From the NCBI RefSeq assembly GCF_003287495.1, contig NZ_PRLE01000007.1:1-64000 (forward strand): a DNA stretch of 64,000 bases, read 5' to 3'. Positions within the stretch are counted from its first letter, which is position 1, and every line of letters starts with the position of its first letter. This stretch comes from Faecalibacterium prausnitzii (lineage in GTDB: Bacteria; Bacillota; Clostridia; Oscillospirales; Ruminococcaceae). The notes beneath the pieces were generated by a model. It made no database searches, was not told the origin of the DNA, and worked only from the letters and a program-made list of their open reading frames with translations. The translations under genes were made by a program, and so were the position numbers. Below, piece by piece: positions 15,650-23,174 of this stretch.

Positions 15650-16417
15650 ATGGTACTTTATTTTACGGGAACCGGCAACAGCCGGTATCTGGCGCGGCGC
15701 ATTGCCGAAAGGCTGGAGATGCCGCTTTGCGACCTGAACGCCTGCATCAAGGCAGGGGATACCGCCCCGGTGCAGACCGGGCGGGACGTGGTGCTGGTGA
15801 CGCCTACCTACGCATGGCGCATCCCCCGGGTGGTGTCCGAGTGGCTGGGCAAGACCGCGCTGACCGGGGCAGAGCGCATCTGGTTTGTGATGGATTGCGG
15901 CAGCGAGATCGGCAATGCGGCAGGCTATAACCGGCAGCTTGCAGCACAAAAGCAGCTGCAGTACATGGGCACAGCCCAGATCATCATGCCGGAAAACTAC
16001 ATTGCCATGTTCAATGCACCCCAAAAAGAGCAGGCACGGAGCATCGTGGAGCAGGCAGAGCCAGCACTTCAGAGAGTGCTGGCGCAGCTCAAAGCCGGGC
16101 AGGAATTTCCCCCGCCGAGAGACAACCTCTACGACCGCCTTATGAGCGGCCCGGTGAACCCGGTGTTCTATCGCTTTTTTGTAAAAGCCGATGCTTTCCG
16201 GGCAACGGATGCCTGCATCGGCTGCGGTAAGTGCGTGGAGTTGTGCCCTTTGAACAACATCCGTCTGGAAAACGGCAAACCGGTCTGGGGCCAAAACTGC
16301 ACCCACTGCATGGCCTGCATCTGCTATTGCCCCAAAGAAGCCATCGAGTACGGCAAAAAGAGCAAAGGCAAGCCCCGGTATCACTTTGAAGCACTGGAAA
16401 AGCAGCAGGACGTATGA
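15650..16417 (+). CDS. EFR1-type ferredoxin (flavodoxin-like domain plus two [4Fe-4S] clusters)
   Basis: The protein has 255 residues. The N-terminal flavodoxin-like fold begins MVLYFTGTGNSRYLARRIA, where TGTGNS binds the FMN phosphate. Residues about 190-235 carry two CxxCxxCxxxCP clusters: CIGCGKCVELCP and CTHCMACICYCP. The arrangement matches EFRODO/EFR1 family proteins of Clostridia, cytosolic electron carriers of uncertain partner. It lies between a Nudix gene and a hydrolase gene, all on the plus strand, with gaps of 61 and 34 bp. Confidence 0.9.
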   Translation: MVLYFTGTGNSRYLARRIAERLEMPLCDLNACIKAGDTAPVQTGRDVVLVTPTYAWRIPRVVSEWLGKTALTGAERIWFVMDCGSEIGNAAGYNRQLAAQKQLQYMGTAQIIMPENYIAMFNAPQKEQARSIVEQAEPALQRVLAQLKAGQEFPPPRDNLYDRLMSGPVNPVFYRFFVKADAFRATDACIGCGKCVELCPLNNIRLENGKPVWGQNCTHCMACICYCPKEAIEYGKKSKGKPRYHFEALEKQQDV

Positions 16418-16451
16418 AGAAAAAAGGAAAAACGATGATGGTAAAAAGTAG

Positions 16452-17078
16452 ATGAAGTATTTATACTTACATGGATTAGGACAAAAACCAGACAGTTGGG
16501 ACAGAGTAATAAAAGAAACGACGGTTTCGGACAGAAGCGTCAGCTTGAGTCTGGCAGAGATGCTGGAAGGAAAAGCGGCTACCTATGGGGAGCTGTATAC
16601 TGCATTCTCAGAAGAGTGCAACAAGGAAAATGACGAAATCGTCTTATGTGGGCTCTCTCTGGGTGCTGTTTTGGCACTTAATTATGCAATAGACCATCCG
16701 GATAAAGTAAAGGCGCTTGTGTTAATTGCGGCACAATACAAAATGCCTGAAAAATTATTGAAATTCCAGAATATGCTGTTCCGCTTTATGCCAAATGCAA
16801 TGTTCAAGCAATTTGGATTCAAAAAAGCCGATGTGATCAGTTTGTGCGGCACGATGGCAGAATTGGATTTCAGAGATTCATTGTGTAAAGTGTCTTGTCC
16901 TGTATTGATCGTTTGTGGGGAAAAGGACAACGCAAACAAAAAAGCCTCAAAGGAACTTGTCAGCTATTTGAACGATTCCCACTTCCATGAACTTCTGAAA
17001 GCAGGTCATGAAGCAAACATAGAATCTCCGGAGGAATTGGCAACAGTGTTACAGGAATTTTATGATAATGTCGAATAA
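16452..17078 (+). CDS. Alpha/beta hydrolase
   Basis: The protein has 208 residues. The triad can be read directly: nucleophile S69 in CGLSLGA, D159 in VCGEKD, and H186 in AGHEAN. The oxyanion region is LHGLGQ near the start. There is no signal peptide, so it is cytosolic, an esterase or thioesterase-like enzyme with unknown substrate. It is AT-richer than the flanking genes and may have been acquired. A weak ribosome site (gatgatggtaaaaag) precedes it. Confidence 0.9.
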   Translation: MKYLYLHGLGQKPDSWDRVIKETTVSDRSVSLSLAEMLEGKAATYGELYTAFSEECNKENDEIVLCGLSLGAVLALNYAIDHPDKVKALVLIAAQYKMPEKLLKFQNMLFRFMPNAMFKQFGFKKADVISLCGTMAELDFRDSLCKVSCPVLIVCGEKDNANKKASKELVSYLNDSHFHELLKAGHEANIESPEELATVLQEFYDNVE

Positions 17079-17110
17079 ACTACGATTCATCAAAGAAAGA
17101 GGACTGTAAA

Positions 17111-17220
17111 ATGAACATCGAAGAACGGGCGGCACAGGCAGATGCTTGGAAAGCACCTGCGGTGCACGAATCGGCGCGGTGATGGCGGCGGGCAACCGGC
17201 GGACGAAAAGGCAGAGTTGT
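17111..17220 (+). pseudogene. Remnant of a C_GCAxxG_C_C family redox protein
   Basis: ATG 17111 starts MNIEERAAQADAWKAP, similar to the start of C_GCAxxG_C_C family proteins. Shortly after, in another frame, GAVMAAGN appears, a motif from the middle of that family. The cysteine segments between and after are missing. It is best read as a gene with internal deletions, identified only by short matches. Confidence 0.35.
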
Positions 17221-17239
17221 CTTTACGAGAACAAACCTA

Positions 17240-17268
17240 TTGACATGGTGCGAAAATGGGTTTATACT
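17240..17268 (+). promoter_or_regulatory. Strong promoter of the cyclase gene
   Basis: TTGACA (17240-17245) and TATACT (17263-17268) with exactly 17 bp between. The transcript would have a leader of about 180 nt before the ATG at 17456. Confidence 0.85.
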
Positions 17269-17455
17269 ATCCCCAACACAAGGAAAGGGAGCACAGGCAG
17301 ATGAAACGTACAGCAGATGCCCGGCACGGGCTGCCCGGGCGAATGCGCTGCTCCCAGACAAATTCCCGGCAGACAGACTGAGAAAAAACAGGAAGATGCC
17401 GTTGTCTGGGAGAAGTGCCCGAACATACATCGTCACAATAAAAGGAGAACCGACA

Positions 17456-18214
17456 ATGGCTGATTATAAACTGTGGAACGCACTGAAGAATGCTAAAAAA
17501 TATCGCTGGGTGGAACTTTCTCACTCGCTGAACAACGAAAGCCCCTACTGGTCCGGCATCCCGGAAGGCTCTGTGGAGCTGGCAAAGACCGTGTGGGACT
17601 GGGGCAAGCCGGAACTGGAATGCCTGATCCAGACTTTCAAATTCCCCGGACAGTTCGGTACCCATATCGACTTTCCGGGGCACTTCATCAAGGGCAAAGC
17701 GCTGTCCGAAAAGTACGATGTGAACGACCTGATCTTCCCGCTGGTGGTCATCGATATTTCCCAGCAGGCCAAGAAAGACCCCCGCTACGCCGTGACGGTA
17801 GAGGACATCAAGGCCTATGAAGCAAAGTATGGTCCTATCCCGGATGGTGCGCTGGTGGCTCTGCGCAGCGACTGGTACAAGAAGTGGCCGGATATGGATG
17901 CGCTGTCCGGCATCGACGCAGAGGGCAAAGAAAATGCCCCCGGCTGGTCGCTGGAAGCATTGGAGTATATCTACAAGGTGCGCAACGCCGCCGCCAACGG
18001 CCACGAAACGCTGGATACCGATTCCTCTGCGGTGGCGGAGGAAAAGGGCGACCTTGCCTGCGAGCGCTATGTTCTGGACAACGACAAGCTGCAGGTGGAG
18101 GTGCTTGCAAATCTGGATAAAGTTCAGCCTGCCGGTGCGGTGGTCATCGTTTCTTATCCCCGCATTGAAGGTGCAACTGGTCTGCCCGCACGAGTCTGGG
18201 CCATTACCGAATAA
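17456..18214 (+). CDS. Cyclase / kynurenine-formamidase-like metal-dependent hydrolase
   Basis: The protein has 252 residues. ATG 17456 follows aaaggag; the frame opens earlier but would overlap the promoter at 17240. Metal-binding motif FGTHIDFPGHF gives H70, D72 and H76, the HxDxxxH signature of the cyclase family PF04199. Known members hydrolyse formylkynurenine, isatin or related amides. No tryptophan-catabolism genes are present, so the substrate stays open. It is monocistronic, with its own promoter and a strong terminator downstream. Confidence 0.88.
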   Translation: MADYKLWNALKNAKKYRWVELSHSLNNESPYWSGIPEGSVELAKTVWDWGKPELECLIQTFKFPGQFGTHIDFPGHFIKGKALSEKYDVNDLIFPLVVIDISQQAKKDPRYAVTVEDIKAYEAKYGPIPDGALVALRSDWYKKWPDMDALSGIDAEGKENAPGWSLEALEYIYKVRNAAANGHETLDTDSSAVAEEKGDLACERYVLDNDKLQVEVLANLDKVQPAGAVVIVSYPRIEGATGLPARVWAITE

Positions 18215-18292
18215 GAGCGGAGAAGTGGGAAAATGTCCTTTGAAAAAGCAAAAGCAGACCTGTTGGAGCAGAAGTCTTCCCTGTAAAAATGG

Positions 18293-18324
18293 TACGCCGG
18301 AGCGTCCGCAGAGGCTCCGGCGTA
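18293..18324 (-). terminator. Hairpin with a minus-strand T-run
   Basis: Arms tacgccggagc (18293-18303) and gctccggcgta (18314-18324) form an 11-bp stem. On the minus strand it is followed by ccattttta. It acts as a back-up terminator for the minus-strand electron transfer operon. Confidence 0.6.
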
Positions 18325-18351
18325 TCGAAATGATAGATCTCCCAGCCAAAA

Positions 18352-18393
18352 GGAGGCTGCTGCACAAATACTGCGCAGCAGCCTCCTTTTTTT
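18352..18393. terminator. Bidirectional terminator between convergent operons
   Basis: Arms ggaggctgctgc / gcagcagcctcc are followed by seven T on the plus strand and TTTT on the minus strand. It separates the cyclase gene from the NapH-like gene. Confidence 0.9.
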
Positions 18394-18396
18394 AGT

Positions 18397-19296
18397 TCAG
18401 ATGAATCGGCAAAAGCCCAGCCAGCAGCCCAGCAGGAAGAAGAGCAACCCTTTACCCAGCACCGGCAGCCATAGATGCTTGCACAAGGTGGTATCCCACC
18501 GGTGGATGTTCTGCTTGGGGCAGGTGCCAACGCAGGCTTCACAGGCGATGCATTCCGCGCTGCGCAGGCTGGTTTCCTCCAGCTTCAGGCACACCGGGCA
18601 CTGCTGTTTACAGGCATTGCAGTCCGGGATGCAGCCGTCGCTCTTCCGGTGCAGCCGCGCAAATGGCAGCACCGGCAGCAGGGCAAACACCGCTCCCATG
18701 GGGCAGAGGAACTGACAGAAGAACCGGGGCTGCACCGCCATACCCAGCAAAATGAGCACAAGCAGCCCGATGCCCACACCAAAGCCCTCCGGCGGCAGAT
18801 GCAGAGCCGTCAGGCGGGAAAACACCTCCCACGGGCTTGCGCCGGTCAGCATCTTTTCCTGCCGGGTCACATACAGTGCTACCAGCCATGCCAGCAGCAG
18901 ATATTTGACCTTCTGCCCCAAAAGCACCGCCCGCTCCGGCAGACGGAGCTGCTTTTTGCGGTGGAACAGCTTTTTCTGAATAAGCCCGGAAAGCGCCCAG
19001 ACGGCATCGCCCAAGCTGCCGAAAGCACAGGCGTACCCACAGAAAAAACGGTCGAAAAGCAGGGTGAAGCCGCACAGCCCCAGCAGGGAAAGTGTGAAGC
19101 TGTCCACAGAGAGCACCTCGCCTGCACCGATGTGCAGAAAGATCTGTTTTACCCCGGAAAACCCGGCCACGAATGCGCCCGGCATGGACACAAAGAAGAA
19201 CAACTGCACCCCGGTGCGCAGCCATGTACGGCGCTTTTTGTCCCGCTGACGCTGCTGCGCCGCTGTTAAAGGCTTTGCCTGCGTTTTTTCCATCAT
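18397..19296 (-). CDS. NapH/NosR-like membrane polyferredoxin
   Basis: The protein has 299 residues. About five transmembrane helices (from about residues 29, 63, 130, 175 and 275) surround the paired NapH-type motifs FFCGYACAFGSLGD and FFCQFLCPMGAVF. A soluble loop (about 212-260) binds two [4Fe-4S] clusters: CIPDCNACKQQCP and CIACEACVGTCP. Proteins of this type pass electrons from the cytoplasm or quinones across the membrane to covalent flavins. It is the last gene of a four-gene minus-strand operon, overlapping the FMN-binding gene by 4 bp. Confidence 0.88.
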   Translation of the reverse strand: MMEKTQAKPLTAAQQRQRDKKRRTWLRTGVQLFFFVSMPGAFVAGFSGVKQIFLHIGAGEVLSVDSFTLSLLGLCGFTLLFDRFFCGYACAFGSLGDAVWALSGLIQKKLFHRKKQLRLPERAVLLGQKVKYLLLAWLVALYVTRQEKMLTGASPWEVFSRLTALHLPPEGFGVGIGLLVLILLGMAVQPRFFCQFLCPMGAVFALLPVLPFARLHRKSDGCIPDCNACKQQCPVCLKLEETSLRSAECIACEACVGTCPKQNIHRWDTTLCKHLWLPVLGKGLLFFLLGCWLGFCRFI

Positions 19297-19751
19297 CCTG
19301 CCGCCTTTCCCAGTGCGTTCTCTACCGCACCGATCAGTCCTTCTGCCGTGAGGGTGGCGCCGGAAACGGTATCCACCTCAGCAGACTGCACTGCCAGCAT
19401 CTCGTCCAGCAAAGGCAGCGCCTGCTTATAGTAGGGCTTATCCTCGCCGGAAGCATCCAGCACCGCAATATCGGTCATTTTTCCGTTCTGGATCGTCACC
19501 GACACCCGAATGACATCGCCAAAACCATAGGCGCTGCCCTCATAGATGCCGTCCCGGTAGCCGCTCTGCTCTGCCTGTGCTGCGCTCTGCGCCTGCAAAA
19601 CGGAAGCATTGTAGGCTTCCACTTCGGCAATTTCCTGCTCGCGCTGGCTTACCGCTGCCGCCCGGGTCAGCGCCACCTGCTGGTATTGCCACAGTACCCC
19701 CAAAATTAGCAGCAGGTTCACCGCCCGGAGGAGAAAATTTTTGTATTTCAT
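19293..19751 (-). CDS. Small membrane-anchored FMN-binding protein
   Basis: The protein has 152 residues: an N-terminal signal anchor (residues about 7-21, LLRAVNLLLILGVLW), a short coiled linker, then an FMN_bind domain (about 65-145). The covalent flavin site is DTVSGATLT, with T123 expected to carry FMN through ApbE. The domain would sit outside the membrane. ATG and stop overlap on both sides (4 bp each), so translation is coupled to its neighbours. No apbE gene is in the window. Confidence 0.88.
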   Translation of the reverse strand: MKYKNFLLRAVNLLLILGVLWQYQQVALTRAAAVSQREQEIAEVEAYNASVLQAQSAAQAEQSGYRDGIYEGSAYGFGDVIRVSVTIQNGKMTDIAVLDASGEDKPYYKQALPLLDEMLAVQSAEVDTVSGATLTAEGLIGAVENALGKAAG

Positions 19752-20857
19752 TCTGCTGCTCCTTCCGTTTCAGGTTCAATCCCGGTCTCTTCCGGCGGCA
19801 GTGCCGGCTCGGATGTCGGCAGCACTTCCTCAGAAGATGCCGGTTCCGGTTCAGAGGATGCCGGTGCATCTGCCGGGAAAAGCTGCTGCCATACTTCCTT
19901 GAGCCACACGGGAACGGCGCTCTTTTCCTCCGGCTGCACCACCTCCACGGTGGGCGCGGTGACCGGCGTTTCCCCGGGCTCTGCTGCTTCAGACAGTGCG
20001 GTTTCCTCTGCCGTCTCTTCCGATGCAGTCTGCTCCGGAGCGGTTTTCTCTGCCGGGGCAACAGCGGCCTTTGCCAGTGCCAGCTTGACTGCGTTCAGAA
20101 TTCCGGTGGAGGAGTAGGTGGCACCGGAAACAGTATCCACGTTGGGGCTTTGTCCCTCCAGAATGGCGGGGATGACCTGTTTTGCCCGGGAGAGATATTC
20201 CTCCTCGTCCTCGGCGCTCAGGATCGTGATATCGGTAATTTTATCCTCTGTCACCGTGACCTGCACTGTGATCTGCCCCTCAAAGCCCGTGGCTTCGGCA
20301 GTGTAGATGCCGTCCAAGTAGATGGAGGGAGCCGTAAATTCCTCCACCACAAGCGTTGCAGCGGGCTTTGGCTGGGGCGGCAGGGGATTGTTGACCACCT
20401 CGCCGGTCAGGGCGTTCTGCACTGCGCCCAGAATGCCCCGGCTGGTGTAGGTGGCCTCGGAAATGGCATCCACCTCCCAGCTCTGAGCCTCCACCACGGT
20501 GGTCAAAAGCCGCTTGGCACGCCGCAGAAACTGCTTGGTCTCGTGGGATGCGTCCAAGATCTCCACCTCCGTGATGCTGCCGTTTTCCATGGTGACCTGT
20601 ACTCGGACGGCACCGCCGTAGCCCCGGGAAGAGCCGACGTAAACGCCGTCGGCATAGGGCAGCTTGGGCAGGGTTTCTTTCTCCGCTTCGGAGGAGGCGG
20701 CTTCCACAGGCTGCTCCACCACGGTTGTCAGCTTTTCCGGCACGGCGGCCAGCACCGGAACGGTGCGGGGCAGGGCAAAAAGTACAGCTGCCGCTACCGC
20801 CACCGTCGGGAGCAGCTGCACCAGCGGCAGCAGGGTATGGCATCGTTTTTTGTTCAT
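19748..20857 (-). CDS. Membrane-anchored protein with two FMN-binding domains and an acidic Pro/Glu/Ser tail
   Basis: The protein has 369 residues. ATG 20857 lies 7 bp after aggagg; the frame's GTG at 20875 precedes that site. A signal anchor spans residues about 11-30. FMN_bind domain 1 (about 66-150) ends in DAISEATYTSRG, where the usual SGAT is SEAT. Domain 2 (about 178-262) has a regular DTVSGATYSSTG with T247 as the flavin acceptor. Residues 270-369 are a low-complexity Pro/Glu/Ala/Ser tail, probably a wall-spanning spacer. It is the second gene of the operon and was probably formed by duplication of an FMN domain. Confidence 0.85.
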   Translation of the reverse strand: MNKKRCHTLLPLVQLLPTVAVAAAVLFALPRTVPVLAAVPEKLTTVVEQPVEAASSEAEKETLPKLPYADGVYVGSSRGYGGAVRVQVTMENGSITEVEILDASHETKQFLRRAKRLLTTVVEAQSWEVDAISEATYTSRGILGAVQNALTGEVVNNPLPPQPKPAATLVVEEFTAPSIYLDGIYTAEATGFEGQITVQVTVTEDKITDITILSAEDEEEYLSRAKQVIPAILEGQSPNVDTVSGATYSSTGILNAVKLALAKAAVAPAEKTAPEQTASEETAEETALSEAAEPGETPVTAPTVEVVQPEEKSAVPVWLKEVWQQLFPADAPASSEPEPASSEEVLPTSEPALPPEETGIEPETEGAAE

Positions 20858-20957
20858 TCCAACTCCTCCTGACACGGAAAAGCAAGGCCGCCTGATGCCA
20901 AGCGACCTTGCCGTTTTGTGCTATATTTTACAATAAATTAGGCAGTTTCCCGTGCAT

Positions 20958-21794
20958 TCACAGCGCCACATTGACCGGCAGGACATACACGCCGTCGGCG
21001 GCGTAGAAGGTGATCTGAGTAATCGTCTTGCCGATGATGGATGCAAAGTAAGGATCATCGGCATTGAAGCCCAGCTTGGTACCATGCCAGATGTTGGTCA
21101 CATGATGCAGGCCGTACTCACTGCCATCGGCGGTGGTCAGAACTACGCCGTAGACCTTGTTGGCCTTGTAGTCCAGATCAAAACCGGAGAGCTTCATCTC
21201 GTAGGTGGCGTGGTGACCGTTGGGATTCAGCTCCACAGTGGTGCCCTCTACGGTGGTCTCGGTGGCGTGGACCTTGCCAAACTCCCACTTGCCGCTCAGC
21301 AGGTTATACCATGCGGTGATGTAGTAGGCAGGGGTCTCACTGAGTTTGTAGTAAGCGTAGCTCTCGTTCTCAAACAAGGCATCTACGCCGGTGTAGGTGG
21401 TGGTGGATTCCTTGCCCTTCAGGGTAACGGTAATGTCGTAGCTGTCGGCATCGGTGACCTGCTTTGCGTTCTTCAGCGCCCACGGGGTCAGCACCTTGAC
21501 CGGGAAGGAAACGCCGGTGATGTCGGTGCCATCTGCGTTGACGTGGTAGGAACCGGCGGCAAGGTTGCCTGCACGGGTCTTGTTCTTGGTGGCGCTGGTC
21601 ACAGCGTCGATCTCAGATGCGTTGTCCACACCGGCAGCCTTGTAGAAGTCGGCGTAGGGGATGTTCATCTGGACATAGCTGGAGGTCAGGCCGTTTTCCT
21701 GTTCCACCTCTTCCGCAGCGAAGGCCGGGACTGCCACAGCGCATACCAGCATAGCGGTCGCAAGTGCACCTGCAAATACTTTTTTCAATCTCAT
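20958..21794 (-). CDS. Secreted PBP-Tp47 C-domain-like protein
   Basis: The protein has 278 residues with a cleavable signal peptide (MRLKKVFAGALATAMLVCA, cut after AFA near residue 26). The body resembles the C-domain of the treponemal Tp47 protein: NIPYADFYKAAG, EIDAVTSATKNKT, GSYHVNADG, FPVKV. Its role in Clostridia is not known. The segment D63-A-V-T-S-A-T69 looks like the covalent flavin site of FMN_bind proteins. It is the first gene of the operon, 35 bp downstream of an iron-box-like palindrome. Confidence 0.7.
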   Translation of the reverse strand: MRLKKVFAGALATAMLVCAVAVPAFAAEEVEQENGLTSSYVQMNIPYADFYKAAGVDNASEIDAVTSATKNKTRAGNLAAGSYHVNADGTDITGVSFPVKVLTPWALKNAKQVTDADSYDITVTLKGKESTTTYTGVDALFENESYAYYKLSETPAYYITAWYNLLSGKWEFGKVHATETTVEGTTVELNPNGHHATYEMKLSGFDLDYKANKVYGVVLTTADGSEYGLHHVTNIWHGTKLGFNADDPYFASIIGKTITQITFYAADGVYVLPVNVAL

Positions 21795-21828
21795 GATAAC
21801 ACACCTCTATCTCAGTTTTGAAAAAACA

Positions 21829-21844
21829 GTTAGCTTTACCTAAC
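21829..21844 (-). promoter_or_regulatory. DtxR/IdeR-like iron box upstream of the electron transfer operon
   Basis: The 16-bp palindrome gttagctttacctaac (arms GTTAG / CTAAC) resembles DtxR/IdeR/MntR sites of the TTAGG...CCTAA type. An identical copy is at 22361-22376. It sits 35 bp before the Tp47-like ATG, overlapping or adjoining the promoter, so repression by a metal-loaded regulator is likely. The regulator is not in the window. Confidence 0.65.
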
Positions 21845-22047
21845 AATTGATGCAAAAAAATGCAGGGGCAAAACCCCTCAGATGGTTAGGCAAAACAAAT
21901 TCGCGAACTAAAAATAGCACTCCCACTGGGCGTTGTCAAGCAGAAACCGGCAAGTTTGCAGAGGTGAACTTTTCGGTGCAGGAAACGATCTGCATCCGCT
22001 ATCTCGCAAAGTCCTTGACCTTTTTGCCGGAGCGCAGGATTCTGGCA

Positions 22048-22227
22048 GCAGGCATCGTGGTGCCCGCGTTGCCCTATCTGCTCAGCTTTGCTGCCGGAGC
22101 CATGCTGTATGTCGTGGCGGAGGAACGGATCCCCGAAATGTCGCAGAGGCAGCACTCCAACGTTGGCACGGTATTTTTCGCGGTGGGCTTCAGCGTGATG
22201 ATGGTGCTGGATGTGGCACTGGGGTGA
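22048..22227 (+). pseudogene. C-terminal stub of a ZIP family metal transporter
   Basis: The frame reads AGIVVPALPYLLSFAAGAML, then EERIPEMSQRQHSNVGT and ends VMMVLDVALG. These are the last helices of ZIP (ZupT-like) transporters, including the conserved Glu/Glu and His. The N-terminal two thirds of the protein is missing and the upstream frame is unrelated. Its position between two iron boxes suggests it once belonged to a metal-regulated gene. Confidence 0.8.
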
Positions 22228-22286
22228 CGGTTGGGGGTTCCCGAAAGCGAAATCTCTTTCGGAATCTCCGAAAATGCCTAAACTCC

Positions 22287-22315
22287 TTGACAGAGGCAAC
22301 GGCAGGGCGTATTAT
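22287..22315 (+). promoter_or_regulatory. Consensus promoter upstream of iron box 2
   Basis: TTGACA (22287-22292) and TATTAT (22310-22315) with a 17-bp spacer. Transcription would start near 22322, pass a small ccgc...gcgg hairpin with TTTTT (about 22330-22348), and then cross the iron box. Confidence 0.65.
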
Positions 22316-22360
22316 TTTGGCAGAAGGACCGCTGAGAGGCGGCTTTTTATAGAACAGAAA

Positions 22361-22376
22361 GTTAGCTTTACCTAAC
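22361..22376 (+). promoter_or_regulatory. DtxR/IdeR-like iron box upstream of the methyltransferase pair
   Basis: The sequence gttagctttacctaac is identical over all 16 bp to the site at 21829-21844. It lies 98 bp before the methyltransferase start. Confidence 0.65.
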
Positions 22377-22474
22377 TTGCAGCACGAGGAATTGCTGGCC
22401 TGTCATCCGGTGCAGTGGGCGCATCTGGTAAAAAGCATTGCATTGTGAACGGTAAACAGAAAGAGGGAGGCATT

Positions 22475-23086
22475 ATGTCCTTTTTTGAAAACACCCGAAA
22501 GCCCGTAGGACTTGGCGGGAAGATCATGGTTGCTATGATGAACTTTGGACACAGCGCAATGGCAGAATGGGGGCTACGTTTTTTACAGCCTGCCCCGGAT
22601 GCCATGGTGCTGGACTGCGGCTGCGGCGGTGGAGCGAACATGAAAACGCTGTTGAAACTGTGCCCCAACGGCAAGGTGCAGGGCATCGACTACTCAGCCG
22701 TCAGCGTGGAAAAAGCGCGAAAAGTCAATGCCGGAGCCATTGCGGCAGGACGGTGTACCGTGCAACAGGCAAGTGTGGCAGAACTGCCGTTTGAGGCGGA
22801 GCAGTTTGATGTGGTGACTGCCTTTGAAACGGTCTACTTCTGGCCGGAGCTTGCACAGAATTTCAGAGAGGTTTATCGGGTGCTGAAACCCGGCGGAATC
22901 TTTTTTATCTGTAACGAAGCAAACGGCGAAACGACAAAAGACGATAAATGGACGCAGATCATCGATGGCATGGCCATCTATACGGATACTGCACTGAAAG
23001 AGTATCTGGAACAAGCAGGATTTTGTCAGATCCAAAGCCACAAAAATAAAAAGGGCTGGCTTTGCGTTACGGCGCAAAAGCGGTGA
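22475..23086 (+). CDS. Class I SAM-dependent methyltransferase
   Basis: The protein has 203 residues. ATG 22475 follows agaggga; the frame opens at 22415 but through the leader. Motif I is VLDCGCGGGANMKTLL, the acidic loop is GIDYSAVSVEKA, and a later motif is FDVVTAFETVYFWPEL, with LKPGGIFFICNE after it. This is the ubiE/Methyltransf_11 type. The substrate is unknown. It is paired with another methyltransferase gene 88 bp downstream under a putative iron box, which hints at metallophore or thiol chemistry, but nothing in the sequence proves this. Confidence 0.88.
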   Translation: MSFFENTRKPVGLGGKIMVAMMNFGHSAMAEWGLRFLQPAPDAMVLDCGCGGGANMKTLLKLCPNGKVQGIDYSAVSVEKARKVNAGAIAAGRCTVQQASVAELPFEAEQFDVVTAFETVYFWPELAQNFREVYRVLKPGGIFFICNEANGETTKDDKWTQIIDGMAIYTDTALKEYLEQAGFCQIQSHKNKKGWLCVTAQKR

Positions 23087-23174
23087 AGTAGTGCAACCGT
23101 AACACTTGGAACAGGGAAGAGCATGGCATGGTTTGTCTGCCGGAAAGCAGAATGAGGAGAACAGGGAGGAACCT

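Noticed and set aside
17240-17455. N-terminal extension of the cyclase gene
   Set aside because: Its start codon lies inside the -35 box of a consensus promoter. A good ribosome site precedes the ATG at 17456.
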